Source: Streptomyces sp. C10-9-1
GTDB lineage: Bacteria; Actinomycetota; Actinomycetes; Streptomycetales; Streptomycetaceae
Length of the DNA: 64,000 nt
NCBI RefSeq assembly: GCF_024497955.1
Contig: NZ_JANHKP010000009.1
Span: 186,001 to 250,000 of the forward strand
Direction: 5' to 3'
Both the position numbers and the translations under genes were made by a program. The notes beneath the pieces are model-generated. The model did not search any database, had not been told where the DNA came from, and was given only the letters and a program-made list of their open reading frames with translations. Of the stretch, positions 24,701-34,506 are shown piece after piece (the stretch's first letter is position 1; each line of letters opens with the position of its first letter).

Positions 24701-24773
24701 CGTACCCGACATTGCCCGGCCCGCCGTCGCAGCCGTTGGCTTCGAACATCGGCGACGAGTGCACGCGATCACG

Positions 24774-24802
24774 TTGTGTACACATGGGACACTCGGTACC
24801 TT
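24774..24802 (+). promoter_or_regulatory. relB promoter with overlapping palindromic operator
   Basis: TTGTGT (24774-24779) and TACCTT (24797-24802) are spaced by 17 bp. The perfect palindrome TGTGTACACA (24775-24784) covers the -35 box, as expected for antitoxin autoregulation. The -10 box ends 6 nt before the ATG at 24809 and no correctly spaced Shine-Dalgarno is present, so the mRNA may be leaderless. Confidence 0.6.
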
Positions 24803-24808
24803 TGAGGC

Positions 24809-25078
24809 ATGACTCAGCCGCTGCCCATAGAGTCCATTCGCGACGTACGCGCCCACTTGGCCGAAGTCGTCGAACGGGCCGACCGCGACGACGTGCCCAC
24901 TGTCATCACCCGTCGCGGAAAGCAGGTCGCCGCCGTGGTCTCGATCGAGGTGCTGCGCAAGTACCAGGAGTGGGAAGAGCGTGAGATCAACCGCATCATC
25001 GACGAGCGCATGGCGAGCCCGGCCGCCGGCGTCCCGATCGAGGACGTGATGAGGGAGACGCTGGCACGCGGTGAGTGA
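24809..25078 (+). CDS. Phd/YefM-type (RelB) antitoxin
   Basis: 89 residues. IESIRDVRAHLAEVVERAD and VITRRGKQVAAVVS are the N-terminal Phd/YefM DNA-binding fold, and the C-terminal acidic helix EEREINRIIDERM should wrap the toxin. It represses its own promoter through the TGTGTACACA palindrome. The toxin gene starts inside its last codons (8-bp overlap), the usual coupling for this module type. Confidence 0.85.
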   Translation: MTQPLPIESIRDVRAHLAEVVERADRDDVPTVITRRGKQVAAVVSIEVLRKYQEWEEREINRIIDERMASPAAGVPIEDVMRETLARGE

Positions 25079-25334
25079 CTATCGCACGGTGTTCCGGCCC
25101 GAGGCCCAGGCCGAGCTGCGCAAGATCCCGCGTGACATGGCGCTCCGCATCCTGGCCAAACTGACAGAGCTGGAGAGCGACCCCTTCGGCTTCAACACCA
25201 CGGCACTCGTATCCCAGCCCGAGCGCCGCCGCCTACGGGTCGGCGACTACCGTGTCGTGTACACGATCGACAACGGGGAGCTGGTGGTGTGGGCCGTACA
25301 CATCGGACACCGCTCCACGGTCTACGGCACGTAG
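25071..25334 (+). CDS. RelE/ParE-family toxin
   Basis: 87 residues from GTG 25071, overlapping the antitoxin gene by 8 bp. The sequence YRTVFRPEAQAELRKIP, then RRLRVGDYRVVYTID and HIGHRSTVY, is the RelE fold, with the basic residues and C-terminal Tyr used for ribosome-dependent mRNA cleavage. It appears intact. The gene pair is enclosed by repeat copies A and B. Confidence 0.88.
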   Translation: MSDYRTVFRPEAQAELRKIPRDMALRILAKLTELESDPFGFNTTALVSQPERRRLRVGDYRVVYTIDNGELVVWAVHIGHRSTVYGT

Positions 25335-25343
25335 CTGCTCCCA

Positions 25344-25492
25344 GTTCTGCGGACTGTTGCGGAACAGAAGGGCCTGACCTGCATCCTCGCAGGTCAGGCC
25401 GCGTCTGGATACGCGATTGGACGTTGAAGCGGAATGTCTGCGGACTGATCCTGAGCTGCGGCGGAGACCCCTCTAGGGCTCTGACCTGGGAT
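25344..25492. repeat. Diverged ~150-bp repeat, copy B
   Basis: Aligns with copy A (24552-24700): GTTCTGCGGACTGTTGCGGA, GCAGGTCAGGCC, GTTGAAGCGGAATG and CTGAGCTGCGGCGGAG follow in order. GACGTTGAAGCGGAA at 25420-25434 matches 14 of 15 bases with the ychF 3' end at 29130-29144. It starts 10 bp after the toxin stop codon. Confidence 0.65.
25371..25400 (+). terminator. Hairpin downstream of the RelE-type toxin
   Basis: Perfect 12-bp arms GGCCTGACCTGC / GCAGGTCAGGCC with a 6-base loop, inside repeat copy B. No T-run follows, as is common for Streptomyces terminators. Copy A keeps only a degenerate form. Confidence 0.65.
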
Positions 25493-25623
25493 TTCCCGGT
25501 TGGCATGCGTTGGCTCCCGACGGCCGTTTACGAGTGTCCCGCGGACTGGCTGCGGACTGGCCGGGGGCTCCGAGGCGGCGAAATCCCTGGCCCACCGGCG
25601 GGGCCTGCGACGAGACTGCGCAG

Positions 25624-26010
25624 GTGAGCGACTCCTACCCCTGCCCGTGCTGCGGGCACCGCGTGCTGGGCGAGATGCCCGGCTCGTACGAAATCTGCCC
25701 CGTCTGCTTCTGGGAGGACGACGGCGTCCAGTTCCGCTGGCCGACCATGGGCGGCGGCGCGAACAAGGTCTCCTTGATTGAGGCCCAGCGGAACTACCAG
25801 GACTTCGGCGCCTGCGACGAGCACGGCCGCCGGTTCGTCCGCCCGCCGGCCGAAGACGAGACGCTCGACCCCGCCTGGCGCACCATCGATCTGACCCGGG
25901 ACTCCTTCGAGGACTGGGCAGCCGAGAACAGCGCCCCGTGGCCCGACGACAGCTCGGTTCTCTGCTGGTGGCTCCCCACTTTCTGGCGCCGGGGCCACTC
26001 CGCGTCATGA
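25624..26010 (+). CDS. CPCC-type cysteine-rich protein
   Basis: 128 residues from GTG 25624, chosen because YPCPCCGHRVL then comes at the N-terminus as in Cys_rich_CPCC proteins; upstream codons are low-complexity. CPCC and ICPVCFWEDD form a likely zinc knuckle pair, and GGANKVSLIEAQRNYQDFGA follows as usual in that family. CPCC proteins are often found among immunity genes. It overlaps the next gene by 4 bp (ATGA), so they form an operon. Confidence 0.75.
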   Translation: MSDSYPCPCCGHRVLGEMPGSYEICPVCFWEDDGVQFRWPTMGGGANKVSLIEAQRNYQDFGACDEHGRRFVRPPAEDETLDPAWRTIDLTRDSFEDWAAENSAPWPDDSSVLCWWLPTFWRRGHSAS

Positions 26011-26738
26011 CCTCCCACATCAAGACACTCGTCCAGCAGCTCGACGGCAAGGCCGAGGAGTCCTACGACGCCCGTGCGGAGCTGATCTGGATCGGCGCCG
26101 ACGCCATACCCGCCGTCATCAACGGCCTGCTTTCCCTCGGCGGCTTCGGCCAGCTGACCGCCATCGAGGTCTTCGAGGAGGTGGGCGATCCCCGTTGCGG
26201 CCCCGCTCTCATCGGCCTGCTGGACAGCGACAACCCGACCGTCCGCGAATGGGCGGCCATGGCCCTGGCGAGCCTGGAGATCGACGGCGCCATCGAGCCC
26301 CTGCGCCACGCCTACCGCGCCTGCCTGGAACGGGCGACCCCACCAGACTGGACCGAGCCCGTCGGCATCCGCTGGGCCCTGACTGAACTCGGAGCACGCA
26401 ACTCCGTCGTCCCACCGCTCACCGCACGCCTACGAGCCGCCACCGCGGACGACGCCCCTGGCTGGCCCTCGACCCACTTCACCGGGATCATCAACGACCT
26501 CTCCGACCACGCCCAGGTGATCCTCTACTCCCAGTTCTGGCGCGTGGACGCCTGCGGCACGTACGGCGTCTCCGACCCCGGCCTGGACTGGGAACTCGAC
26601 TGGACCGCGCCCTGGGAGCACCTGGTCGAGGAGTCTCGCACCTGGTCCCTGCTGGAAGCCTCCGCAGCCCCCGTCGACGACAACATCTTCGTCGCCCCCA
26701 CTTGGATCGACCGTACCGACCTGTACCCGGAGAGGTGA
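26007..26738 (+). CDS. HEAT-repeat-like protein, possible immunity protein
   Basis: 243 residues from ATG 26007, coupled to the CPCC gene. The N-terminal 110 residues show HEAT-like helices: ARAELIWIGADAIPAVINGL, EVFEEVGDPRCGPALIGLL and TVREWAAMALASLE. The C-terminal part is Trp-rich and acidic and I do not recognise it. The arrangement with a CPCC gene before and a DUF6000-like gene after suggests a small immunity or defence-accessory cassette. Confidence 0.65.
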   Translation: MTSHIKTLVQQLDGKAEESYDARAELIWIGADAIPAVINGLLSLGGFGQLTAIEVFEEVGDPRCGPALIGLLDSDNPTVREWAAMALASLEIDGAIEPLRHAYRACLERATPPDWTEPVGIRWALTELGARNSVVPPLTARLRAATADDAPGWPSTHFTGIINDLSDHAQVILYSQFWRVDACGTYGVSDPGLDWELDWTAPWEHLVEESRTWSLLEASAAPVDDNIFVAPTWIDRTDLYPER

Positions 26739-26741
26739 CCG

Positions 26742-27374
26742 ATGCCGTTCCAGCACCCCGAGGAGGTCGGCTACGGCTACGTGATCGAGCGCTACGCGGC
26801 AAGGAAGGACTCGGGCCACGCGCGCTACCTCGTCCTGAAAAGTGGTCGATTCCTGCGGCCCGAGTGGCCTCACGGCGAACGTTTCGCCCATCACCTCATC
26901 GACGACGCGGCCACGATCACCGATGCCGAGTTGGAAGCCCTTCTCGGCTACGAGTGGCGCTCGCGCCTCACCGCCGCATGGCTGATCGGCGTCGACCGCC
27001 GCGAACGGTTCCGCGAACGCATCGGCGACCTGCTTCTGGCCAGCGAGGTCTGCTTCTCGGGCAGCGCCTACTGCTTCGCCCTGGCCCGCTTCGGCACCCA
27101 CGCGGACGCCGAGATCCTCACCGCCTACCTCGACCGCTACCTCCCCCGCACCGACCTCCGCTACGACCAGCCCGCGGCCCTCGGCGCCCTCCTCCGCCTC
27201 GACGCCCACCTCTGCACCCACCACGCGGCCCGCTTCACCCAGCCTGACGGTCTCTGGGACCAATGGGTCCAGGCCCTCGCCCACCTCCGCGACCACCCCC
27301 CTTACACCCCCGGCGAGCAGCGCCGCTGGACCGACCTCCGGTGCGACTTCGCCGACGGCTGGTCACGTCCGTAG
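26742..27374 (+). CDS. DUF6000-like protein
   Basis: 210 residues, starting 3 bp after the previous stop, thus in the same operon. The order RYLVLKSGRFLRPEWPHG, LLGYEWRSRLTAAWLIG, CFSGSAYCFALARFG and ILTAYLDRYLPR is what I remember for DUF6000 proteins, which are common in Streptomyces and occur near polymorphic-toxin immunity genes. No catalytic motif is evident. The repeated helices suggest an all-alpha binding protein. Confidence 0.65.
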   Translation: MPFQHPEEVGYGYVIERYAARKDSGHARYLVLKSGRFLRPEWPHGERFAHHLIDDAATITDAELEALLGYEWRSRLTAAWLIGVDRRERFRERIGDLLLASEVCFSGSAYCFALARFGTHADAEILTAYLDRYLPRTDLRYDQPAALGALLRLDAHLCTHHAARFTQPDGLWDQWVQALAHLRDHPPYTPGEQRRWTDLRCDFADGWSRP

Positions 27375-27445
27375 TTCCAGGTACCGGGCCGCTGCGGCCA
27401 CGTGAGGTCCCTATACGCCAGACGCTACCCACAGCGTCCGGGGCT

Positions 27446-28120
27446 TCAGTCGAGTTCGCAGCCGATGCCATCACCGTCGCGGTCGAGGCGGTGGGGGTCG
27501 GAGGGGCCGACCCAGACGGGACCACGAAGGTCTGAGCAGTCGACGTCGGGAACGCCCGCGGGAGGACCCGGGGGATAAGAGCGGTTGGTGTCCTTCGACG
27601 CTGTCGGCGCTGCGCTCTCCGGCTTCGGGCTCACTGCCGGCCGTACGTCAGCGTCGACTATCACCCCGTTCCTGACCGCGTACGTGCCCTCGAAGGAACG
27701 CACGGTCCCATCCATCTGCAGGGCGTCGAGCGTGACCGTGACCGTGCCGTCGTGGACATCGACGATGCGGACGGTGTCCTAGACGGTGTCGGCAAAGCCT
27801 GCCTGGAAGGACTCGTAAGAGCCACCAAGATTCTTGCCTCCGAGGTCCCACGCTCGTCGATAGTCGCGCGCGTTGATGGCCGCGAAGTATCCCTCGACAG
27901 TGAAGGCCGCGTCAGCAGTGGGAGTTGCAGTCGGCTTCGGCAGAGCGGGAGGCGGCGTGGGAGTGGGTGTTGGCTCTGCGGTGACGGTCTGGGTCGTCGT
28001 GACTGTCGGACCCGTTTCCACCGTCTTCTCCTCACCCGAGGAGCCACAGCCACTCATCCCCGTGAGTGCCACTGCCAGTGCCAGGAGAAAGGCGTAACCG
28101 GTAGAGAGGATGCGGCTCAT
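27446..28120 (-). pseudogene. Excalibur-domain lipoprotein interrupted by an in-frame amber codon
   Basis: The start is probably ATG 28120 (GAGG 8 nt upstream); GTG 28129 and ATG 28126 are in frame. A lipoprotein signal ends at TGMSGC, followed by a Pro/Thr-rich linker and FTVEGYFAAINARDYRRAWD. At 27781-27779 the frame reads TAG between two copies of GACACCGTC. After it the same frame continues through DALQMDGTVRSFEGTYAVRNG to an excalibur motif (DRDGDGIGCEL) at the end. Only one stop codon separates the parts, so this is a fresh nonsense allele, a sequencing error or a readthrough case. Confidence 0.75.
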
Positions 28121-28198
28121 CGGCATCACCTCGCGGAGCGGATCGCACTCACTTCAGTGTGCGCCGCCCGATTCAGCGGCGCCTGCGATCCCTGGTGA

Positions 28199-28320
28199 CT
28201 CCTCCACCCCCTGAAGGGGGTGGCTTCTCGCTGAGCCGGTTGGGCTTCGCCACGGACCAGCCCGGCCCGTAGAACGTTGATCGCGCCTCCCCGCTGACCT
28301 CCTGGCGCCGGTCCGCCCAT
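28199..28320 (-). mobile_element. Probable right-end remnant of an IS200/IS605-type TnpB element
   Basis: Read on the minus strand, the stretch contains GATCAACGTTCTACGGGCC, GGTCCGTGGCGAAGCCCAACC and GAGAAGCCACCCCC-TTCA-GGGGGTGGAGGAGTCA. The final hairpin (28205-28224) followed by AGGAGTCA is how I remember the 3' ends, including the guide-RNA region, of Streptomyces tnpB elements. No tnpB frame is present; only this end survives. Confidence 0.4.
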
Positions 28321-28356
28321 GGGACCTTTCACCCCGCGAAGGCTTACGACCACCGG

Positions 28357-28369
28357 TAGGATCGGCACC
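28357..28369 (+). promoter_or_regulatory. -10 element of a probably leaderless vapB transcript
   Basis: TAGGAT at 28357-28362 is a good sigma-HrdB -10 box. The ATG at 28370 follows after 7 nt, and there is no Shine-Dalgarno sequence between them. A -35 box is not obvious, which fits repression or activation by the RHH antitoxin. Confidence 0.5.
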
Positions 28370-28621
28370 ATGAGTAGTAGCAGGAAGTATTCGATCAGCC
28401 TGCCCGAGGACCTCGCCGAGGCCGTACGCGCTCACGTCGGACCCGGCGGTTTCTCCGCCTACGTCGCCGAGGCCCTCGAACAGCGGGTCGCCATGGACAA
28501 GCTCCGGGAGATCGTCGCCGACTTCGAGACCGACAATGACGAGCTCACCCACGAGGAGGTCGAGGCCGCCCGCGCGCTACTGCGCCACGACCACCGCCAG
28601 GCCGGCGGTGCCGCCGCCTGA
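28370..28621 (+). CDS. RHH/CopG-type antitoxin (VapB-like)
   Basis: 83 residues. RKYSISLPEDLAEAVRAHVG and GFSAYVAEALEQRVAMDKL form a ribbon-helix-helix DNA-binding domain. The acidic tail DNDELTHEEVEAARALL should bind the toxin. The stop overlaps the ATG of the PIN-domain gene by 1 bp (TGATG), typical of a co-translated antitoxin-toxin pair. An open frame extends 17 codons upstream, but the promoter box argues for this start. Confidence 0.8.
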   Translation: MSSSRKYSISLPEDLAEAVRAHVGPGGFSAYVAEALEQRVAMDKLREIVADFETDNDELTHEEVEAARALLRHDHRQAGGAAA

Positions 28622-29013
28622 TGCCCGGCACCCTCCTGCTCGACAGCGAAGGACTCTCCAAGCTCTACCGCAAAGACCGCACCGTCACGGCTCTGATCCA
28701 GGCGGCATCAGAGGAGGGCATCCGTGTTGCCACCAGCGCCATGACCACCCTTGAGGCCGACTACGAGCGGATCCACCCGGCCCGCATCAAGTGGGTCCTC
28801 TCCCGCGTCGACGTTCACGACGTCACCAAGGAGATCACCGACCAGGCCGCCGCGCTTCTGCGCGCCCATCACCTCCACGGCCACAAGTACGCCATCGATG
28901 CCACCTTCGCCGTCATCGCCCGCAACGCACCCCGGCCGGTGACCGTCCTCACGTCCGACCCCGAGGACCTGACACTCCTGTGCGGCCCTTCCGTGGAGGT
29001 CGTCAAGGTCTGA
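28621..29013 (+). CDS. PIN-domain toxin (VapC-like RNase)
   Basis: 130 residues. The PIN acidic residues are visible: LLLDSEGLSKLY at the N-terminus, TTLEADYERI, the central YAIDATFA and LTSDPEDL near the C-terminus. Such RNases cut tRNA or rRNA when not held by the antitoxin. It is the last gene before the convergent ychF gene and is followed by a strong hairpin. Confidence 0.8.
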   Translation: MPGTLLLDSEGLSKLYRKDRTVTALIQAASEEGIRVATSAMTTLEADYERIHPARIKWVLSRVDVHDVTKEITDQAAALLRAHHLHGHKYAIDATFAVIARNAPRPVTVLTSDPEDLTLLCGPSVEVVKV

Positions 29014-29074
29014 GGCAGTCTCACGCCGACCAGACCTGCCGCTATCCCAGGGGCACAGGACTCCCTGCGGACAG

Positions 29075-29114
29075 AACTGTGCCCGACCCACCAACAAGCT
29101 TGCCGGGCACAGTT
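29075..29114. terminator. Bidirectional hairpin between the PIN gene and ychF
   Basis: Perfect 11-bp arms AACTGTGCCCG (29075-29085) and CGGGCACAGTT (29104-29114) with an 18-base loop, 13 bp before the ychF stop codon on the other strand. It should serve both convergent genes. Confidence 0.75.
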
Positions 29115-29126
29115 ATTGACGATTCG

Positions 29127-30215
<1,089 letters not shown>

Positions 30216-30411
30216 GTTGGCGACTTCCTGAGTGGAGGGTGGTCGGGGACCGCGGGCCCCTCGGGGACCGCGGCGGGTGGGCCGATCCACCAGTTTACGG
30301 GCGGCCCGGAGCGGCCATCGACGCCCGCCCTCGGTCGAACGCACGGCCAAGGTCGGCCAAAGGGCGTGTCTGGTACCTGTGCGGCGGCATCGGGAGACCT
30401 ACGTTGTGGGG

Positions 30412-31044
30412 GTGGAGCAGCACAGGACACGCCGCCCGGAGGCCCGCCGGGGCCAGCAGCGCACGCAGGGCCCCTCGAAGGGACCGGCCGCCGCCCGGGG
30501 CGGACCGCGCCTCGACGGTGTGACCGTCCGCCCCCTGCCGGACCGGAGGCCCGGCGGCACCCGGCCCGCCCCGCCGCTGGTCGCCGCGGTGCGCCGACTG
30601 CCCTCGCCCCGGCTGACCGGCCTGGGCGCCGGGCTGTTCGCGAGCGCCGTGATGCTGGTGGTGGGCTTCCTCGCCCTGCTGCTCCTGGACGGCTCCGCCG
30701 TGGTCTACGGGGTGCTGTTCCTGCCGGTCAGCGCGCTGACCGCGCTGTGGGTACGGGAGGCGGACCTGGTGATGGCGCCGGTCATCGTCCCGATCGCGTT
30801 CACCGTCGGCATCGTGCCGATCTCGGGCGGCGAGGGCGGCTTCGGCGGCCAGACCATGGCGGTGGTGACGTCCCTCGCCGTGTACGCGGGCTGGCTGTAC
30901 GGGGGGACGCTGGTGGCCGGGCTGATCACCTGTGTGCGCAAGGCCCGGGTGATGACCCGGCGCAGGCGCCGGGCCCGCCCCGGGGCCCCTGACGGGCCCG
31001 CGGGGGACGGCAGCGCGGCGGGGGCCGGCGCCCGCCGCCACTGA
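30412..31044 (+). CDS. DUF6542-like membrane protein
   Basis: 210 residues from GTG 30412 (GTG 30406 is also possible). A basic, low-complexity N-terminus is followed by about four transmembrane helices: LGAGLFASAVMLVVGFLALL, VVYGVLFLPVSALTALWV, MAPVIVPIAFTVGIV and a last one at about 150-170. The C-terminus is Arg-rich. I recall this layout as DUF6542 of unknown function. It is divergent from ychF and may be transcribed without a leader (TACGTT just upstream). Confidence 0.65.
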   Translation: MEQHRTRRPEARRGQQRTQGPSKGPAAARGGPRLDGVTVRPLPDRRPGGTRPAPPLVAAVRRLPSPRLTGLGAGLFASAVMLVVGFLALLLLDGSAVVYGVLFLPVSALTALWVREADLVMAPVIVPIAFTVGIVPISGGEGGFGGQTMAVVTSLAVYAGWLYGGTLVAGLITCVRKARVMTRRRRRARPGAPDGPAGDGSAAGAGARRH

Positions 31045-31090
31045 CGGCGGCGCGCGCGGGCCCCGGCGGGCGGCGGAGCGGCGCCCGCCG

Positions 31091-31831
31091 TCAGCGGCCG
31101 GCGGCGGCCATGCCCGCGCCGACGATGCCCGCGTTGTTCTGCAGCTGCGCCGGGACGATCTCCGCGCGCACGTCCTCGATCAGCGGGACGAACTTCTCGG
31201 CCTTGCGGCTGACGCCGCCGCCGAGGACGAAGAGCTCCGGTGAGAAGAGCATCTCCACATGGGCCAGGTACTTGCCGAGCCTGCGCGCCCAGTGCGCCCA
31301 GCTCAGGTCGTGGTCCTCCTTGGCCTTGGTGGAGGCGCGCTTCTCGGCGTCGTGGCCGTGGAGTTCGAGGTGGCCGAGTTCGGTGTTGGGCACGAGGTGG
31401 CCGCCGGTGAAGACGGCGCTGCCGATGCCGGTGCCGAGGGTCAGCAGGATGACGGTGCCCTCGCGGCCCTTGCCCGCGCCGAAGGTCATCTCGGCGATGC
31501 CCGCCGCGTCGGCGTCGTTGAGGATCGTGACGGGCAGGCCGCCGAGCCGGTCGCCGAGCAGCCGGGCCGCGTCGCGGCCGACCCAGCCCTTGTCGACGTT
31601 GGCCGCGGTGCGCGTGATGCCGCCGGTGACGACGCCGGGGAAGGTGATGCCGATCGGGCCGGCCCAGCCGAAGTGGCCGACCACCTCGGCGACGCCGTCC
31701 GCGACCGACTCCGGCGTCGCCGGGTGCGGCGTGAGGACCTTGTGGCGCTCCTCGGCCAGGGCGCCCCGTTGCAGGTCCACGGGAGCGCCCTTGATCCCGG
31801 ATCCGCCGATGTCCACTCCGAAGACGTTCAT
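31091..31831 (-). CDS. ppgK: Polyphosphate glucokinase
   Basis: 246 residues of the ROK-type sugar kinase fold. [17 protein letters not shown] is the phosphate-binding start, LNDADAAG holds the catalytic Asp, [12 protein letters not shown] is the second phosphate motif, and [14 protein letters not shown] with KEDHDLSW is the insertion characteristic of PpgK. It phosphorylates glucose using inorganic polyphosphate (or ATP) in the cytoplasm. It converges with the DUF6542 gene (46-bp gap). Confidence 0.93.
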   Translation of the reverse strand: MNVFGVDIGGSGIKGAPVDLQRGALAEERHKVLTPHPATPESVADGVAEVVGHFGWAGPIGITFPGVVTGGITRTAANVDKGWVGRDAARLLGDRLGGLPVTILNDADAAGIAEMTFGAGKGREGTVILLTLGTGIGSAVFTGGHLVPNTELGHLELHGHDAEKRASTKAKEDHDLSWAHWARRLGKYLAHVEMLFSPELFVLGGGVSRKAEKFVPLIEDVRAEIVPAQLQNNAGIVGAGMAAAGR

Positions 31832-31881
31832 GGACCCAACGTTACGGGCTGGGGCTGACGGTGACCGCCGGGACGGCGCAG

Positions 31882-31967
31882 CCTCCGCGGGTGCGTCGGC
31901 CGGACGCGCTCGCCGTGCCCCGTGGCCCGAGCCCGCGCGGCACCTCCGCGGGTGCGTCGGCCGGACG
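31882..31967. repeat. 25-bp direct repeat, two copies
   Basis: The 25-bp sequence beginning CCTCCGCGGGTGCGTCGGCC is found at 31882-31906 and, identically, at 31943-31967. It lies in the ~200-bp gap between ppgK (starts 31831 on the minus strand) and the 3' end of ispH. Confidence 0.85.
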
Positions 31968-32035
31968 GGGGCCGCAGACGCGAGGGCGGCGGCGCGCGGA
32001 GCCCTCGGGCCCGCGCACCGCCGCCGCTCCGGGGG

Positions 32036-33019
32036 TCAGCCGCGCAGGAGGCGGGTGGCCTCCTCGCGCAGGTCGCGGCGGAGCTCCTTGGGCAGGGAGA
32101 AGGTGATGGACTCCTCGGCCGCCTTGACGATCTCCACGTCCTCGAAGCCCCGCTGGGAGAGCCATTCCAGGACGCCCTCGACCAGCACCTCGGGCACGGA
32201 GGCACCGGAGGTGACGCCGACCGTGGAGACGCCGTCGAGCCACGCCTCGTCGATCTCCTCGGCGAAGTCCACCAGGTGCGCGTCGCCCGCACCGGCGCCG
32301 AGGGCGACCTCGACCAGGCGGACGGAGTTCGAGGAGTTCCTGGAGCCGACGACGATCACCAGGTCGGCCTCGGCGCCCATCTGCTTGACGGCGATCTGGC
32401 GGTTCTGGGTGGCGTAGCAGATGTCGTCGCTCGGCGGGGAGACCAGGCCCGGGAACTTGGTCTTCAGCGCGCCGACGGTCTCCATCGTCTCGTCGACGGA
32501 GAGCGTGGTCTGGGACAGCCAGACGACCTTCTCGGGGTCGCGGACCTCGACCTTGGCGACGTCCTCGGGGCCGTCGACGAGGGTGATGTGGTCCGGGGCC
32601 TCGCCGGAGGTGCCGATGACCTCCTCGTGGCCCTCGTGGCCGATCAGGAGGATGTCGTAGTCCTCCTGGGCGAAGCGCACGGCCTCCTTGTGGACCTTGG
32701 TGACCAGCGGGCAGGTCGCGTCGATGGTGGCGAGCTTCCGCTCGGCGGCCTCGGCGTGCACGGTCGGCGCGACGCCGTGCGCGGAGAACATCACGATCGA
32801 GCCCTCGGGGACCTCGGCGGTCTCCTCGACGAAGATCGCGCCCTTCTTCTCCAGGGTCTGGACGACGTACTTGTTGTGGACGATCTCGTGGCGGACGTAG
32901 ACGGGCGCCCCGTACTGCTCCAGGGCCTTCTCCACGGCGATCACGGCGCGGTCGACGCCCGCGCAGTAGCCACGGGGAGCGGCGAGGAGGACGCGTCGGG
33001 CAGGCGGCACAGCAGTCAT
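32036..33019 (-). CDS. ispH: 4-hydroxy-3-methylbut-2-enyl diphosphate reductase IspH
   Basis: 327 residues from ATG 33019. The three cluster-binding cysteines are in [21 protein letters not shown] and [10 protein letters not shown], and the substrate residues GSRNSSNS and FSAHGVAP are conserved. It makes IPP and DMAPP in the last step of the MEP pathway, using a [4Fe-4S] cluster. It is divergent from the permease gene. Confidence 0.95.
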   Translation of the reverse strand: MTAVPPARRVLLAAPRGYCAGVDRAVIAVEKALEQYGAPVYVRHEIVHNKYVVQTLEKKGAIFVEETAEVPEGSIVMFSAHGVAPTVHAEAAERKLATIDATCPLVTKVHKEAVRFAQEDYDILLIGHEGHEEVIGTSGEAPDHITLVDGPEDVAKVEVRDPEKVVWLSQTTLSVDETMETVGALKTKFPGLVSPPSDDICYATQNRQIAVKQMGAEADLVIVVGSRNSSNSVRLVEVALGAGAGDAHLVDFAEEIDEAWLDGVSTVGVTSGASVPEVLVEGVLEWLSQRGFEDVEIVKAAEESITFSLPKELRRDLREEATRLLRG

Positions 33020-33104
33020 GCCCCCCATCGTAAGGCCGCCCAGAACAGGCACCCGGCCGCCCACCGGCCGCACACTGGGCGTGACCCACCGCTGGGAGGA
33101 CGCG

Positions 33105-34463
33105 ATGAGGCGATCGCCGGGGGCCCGCAGCGGCCGCGGCCCCGGGGAGGGCGGGCTGCACCGGGAGCTCGGCTTCCGCGACCTGGTGGTCTACGGTCTG
33201 CTGTTCATCGCCCCCATGGCCCCGGTCGGGGTGTTCGGCACGCTGGACGCCAGGTCGGGCGGCGCGGTGGCGCTGGTCTACGCGGTGGCGACGGTGGCCA
33301 TGGCGTTCACCGCTTCGAGCTACGCGCAGATGGTCCGGGTGGCGCCCCGGGCGGGCTCGGTCTTCACCTACGCCCGCAAGGGGCTGGGAGAGGCTCCGGG
33401 CTTCGTCGCCGGGTGGATGGCGATGCTGGACTACCTGCTGATCCCGGCGGTGGCCTATCTGTTCTCCGGGATCGCGATGGAGGCGCTGGTACCGCAGGTG
33501 GACCGCTGGGTGTGGACCGCGCTCGCGGTGGTGGTGACCACGGCGCTGAACCTGTGGGGAGTGCGGGCGGCGGCCCGGGTGGGCTTCGCGGTGCTCGTGA
33601 TGGAGATCGTGGTGCTGCTCGTGTTCGTGGTCTCCGCGACCGCGGTGCTGGCGCGCGAGGGTGCGCGGCGGGACTGGCTGACACCGCTGACCGGGGACAC
33701 CGGCTTCTCGACGGCGGCGGTGCTGGGCGCGGTGTCGGTGGCGGTCCTGTCGTACCTGGGCTTCGACGCCGTCGCCTCCTTCGCCGAGGAGGCGACGGGC
33801 GGCTCGCGCCGGGTGGCCCGGGCGGTGCTGTTCTGCCTCGGGGTGGCGGGTGTGCTGTTCGTGGTGCAGACGTACCTGGCGGCACTGCTGATGCCGGTGG
33901 CCTCGGCGGAGCTCCGTGCGGAGCCGGCGGGGCAGGGGACGGCGTTCTACGACGCCGTGGACGCCTCGGTCGGCACCTGGCTGCACGACCTGGTGGCGGT
34001 GAGCAAGGCGGTCGGCGCGGCCTTCGCGGCCCTGGCGGCGCAGGCGGCCGCCGGGCGGCTGCTGTTCGCGATGGCGAGGGAGCAGCGGCTGCCCCGGCCG
34101 CTGGCGCGGACGGACGCGGGGGTGCCGCGGGTGGCGCTGCTGGCGGCGGCGGCCGTGACGCTGGTGGCCGCGGTCGCGGCGGCCCAGCTGGACGACGGGC
34201 TGGAGCATCTGGTGTCGATCGTGGACGTCGGGGCGCTGTCCGCCTTCATCCTGCTGCACGCCAGCGTGGTGGGCTGGTTCGTGGTGCGGAGGATGGGCGG
34301 CCCGCCGCAGTGGGGGCGCCATCTGGTGGTGCCCGTCCTGGGAGTGGTGGTGCTGGGGGCGGTGGTGCTGGAGGCGGCGCGCTCGGCCCAGCTGGTGGGT
34401 CTGGTGTGGCTGGGGGCGGGGCTGGTGGTGCTGTCGCTGCAGTGGGGGCGGCGGGAGTGGTGA
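33105..34463 (+). CDS. APC-family amino acid permease
   Basis: 452 residues from ATG 33105 (GGAGGA just upstream). [21 protein letters not shown] begins helix 1, and [24 protein letters not shown] is the consensus of the amino acid-polyamine-organocation family. About 12-13 hydrophobic segments follow. It should import an amino acid or amine by ion symport or exchange; the substrate is not deducible. The xseA gene follows 43 bp downstream. Confidence 0.88.
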   Translation: MRRSPGARSGRGPGEGGLHRELGFRDLVVYGLLFIAPMAPVGVFGTLDARSGGAVALVYAVATVAMAFTASSYAQMVRVAPRAGSVFTYARKGLGEAPGFVAGWMAMLDYLLIPAVAYLFSGIAMEALVPQVDRWVWTALAVVVTTALNLWGVRAAARVGFAVLVMEIVVLLVFVVSATAVLAREGARRDWLTPLTGDTGFSTAAVLGAVSVAVLSYLGFDAVASFAEEATGGSRRVARAVLFCLGVAGVLFVVQTYLAALLMPVASAELRAEPAGQGTAFYDAVDASVGTWLHDLVAVSKAVGAAFAALAAQAAAGRLLFAMAREQRLPRPLARTDAGVPRVALLAAAAVTLVAAVAAAQLDDGLEHLVSIVDVGALSAFILLHASVVGWFVVRRMGGPPQWGRHLVVPVLGVVVLGAVVLEAARSAQLVGLVWLGAGLVVLSLQWGRREW

Positions 34464-34506
34464 GGACGGGCCCGGGGTGTCGTAGCCGGCCGCTACGCTC
34501 GCGGTC

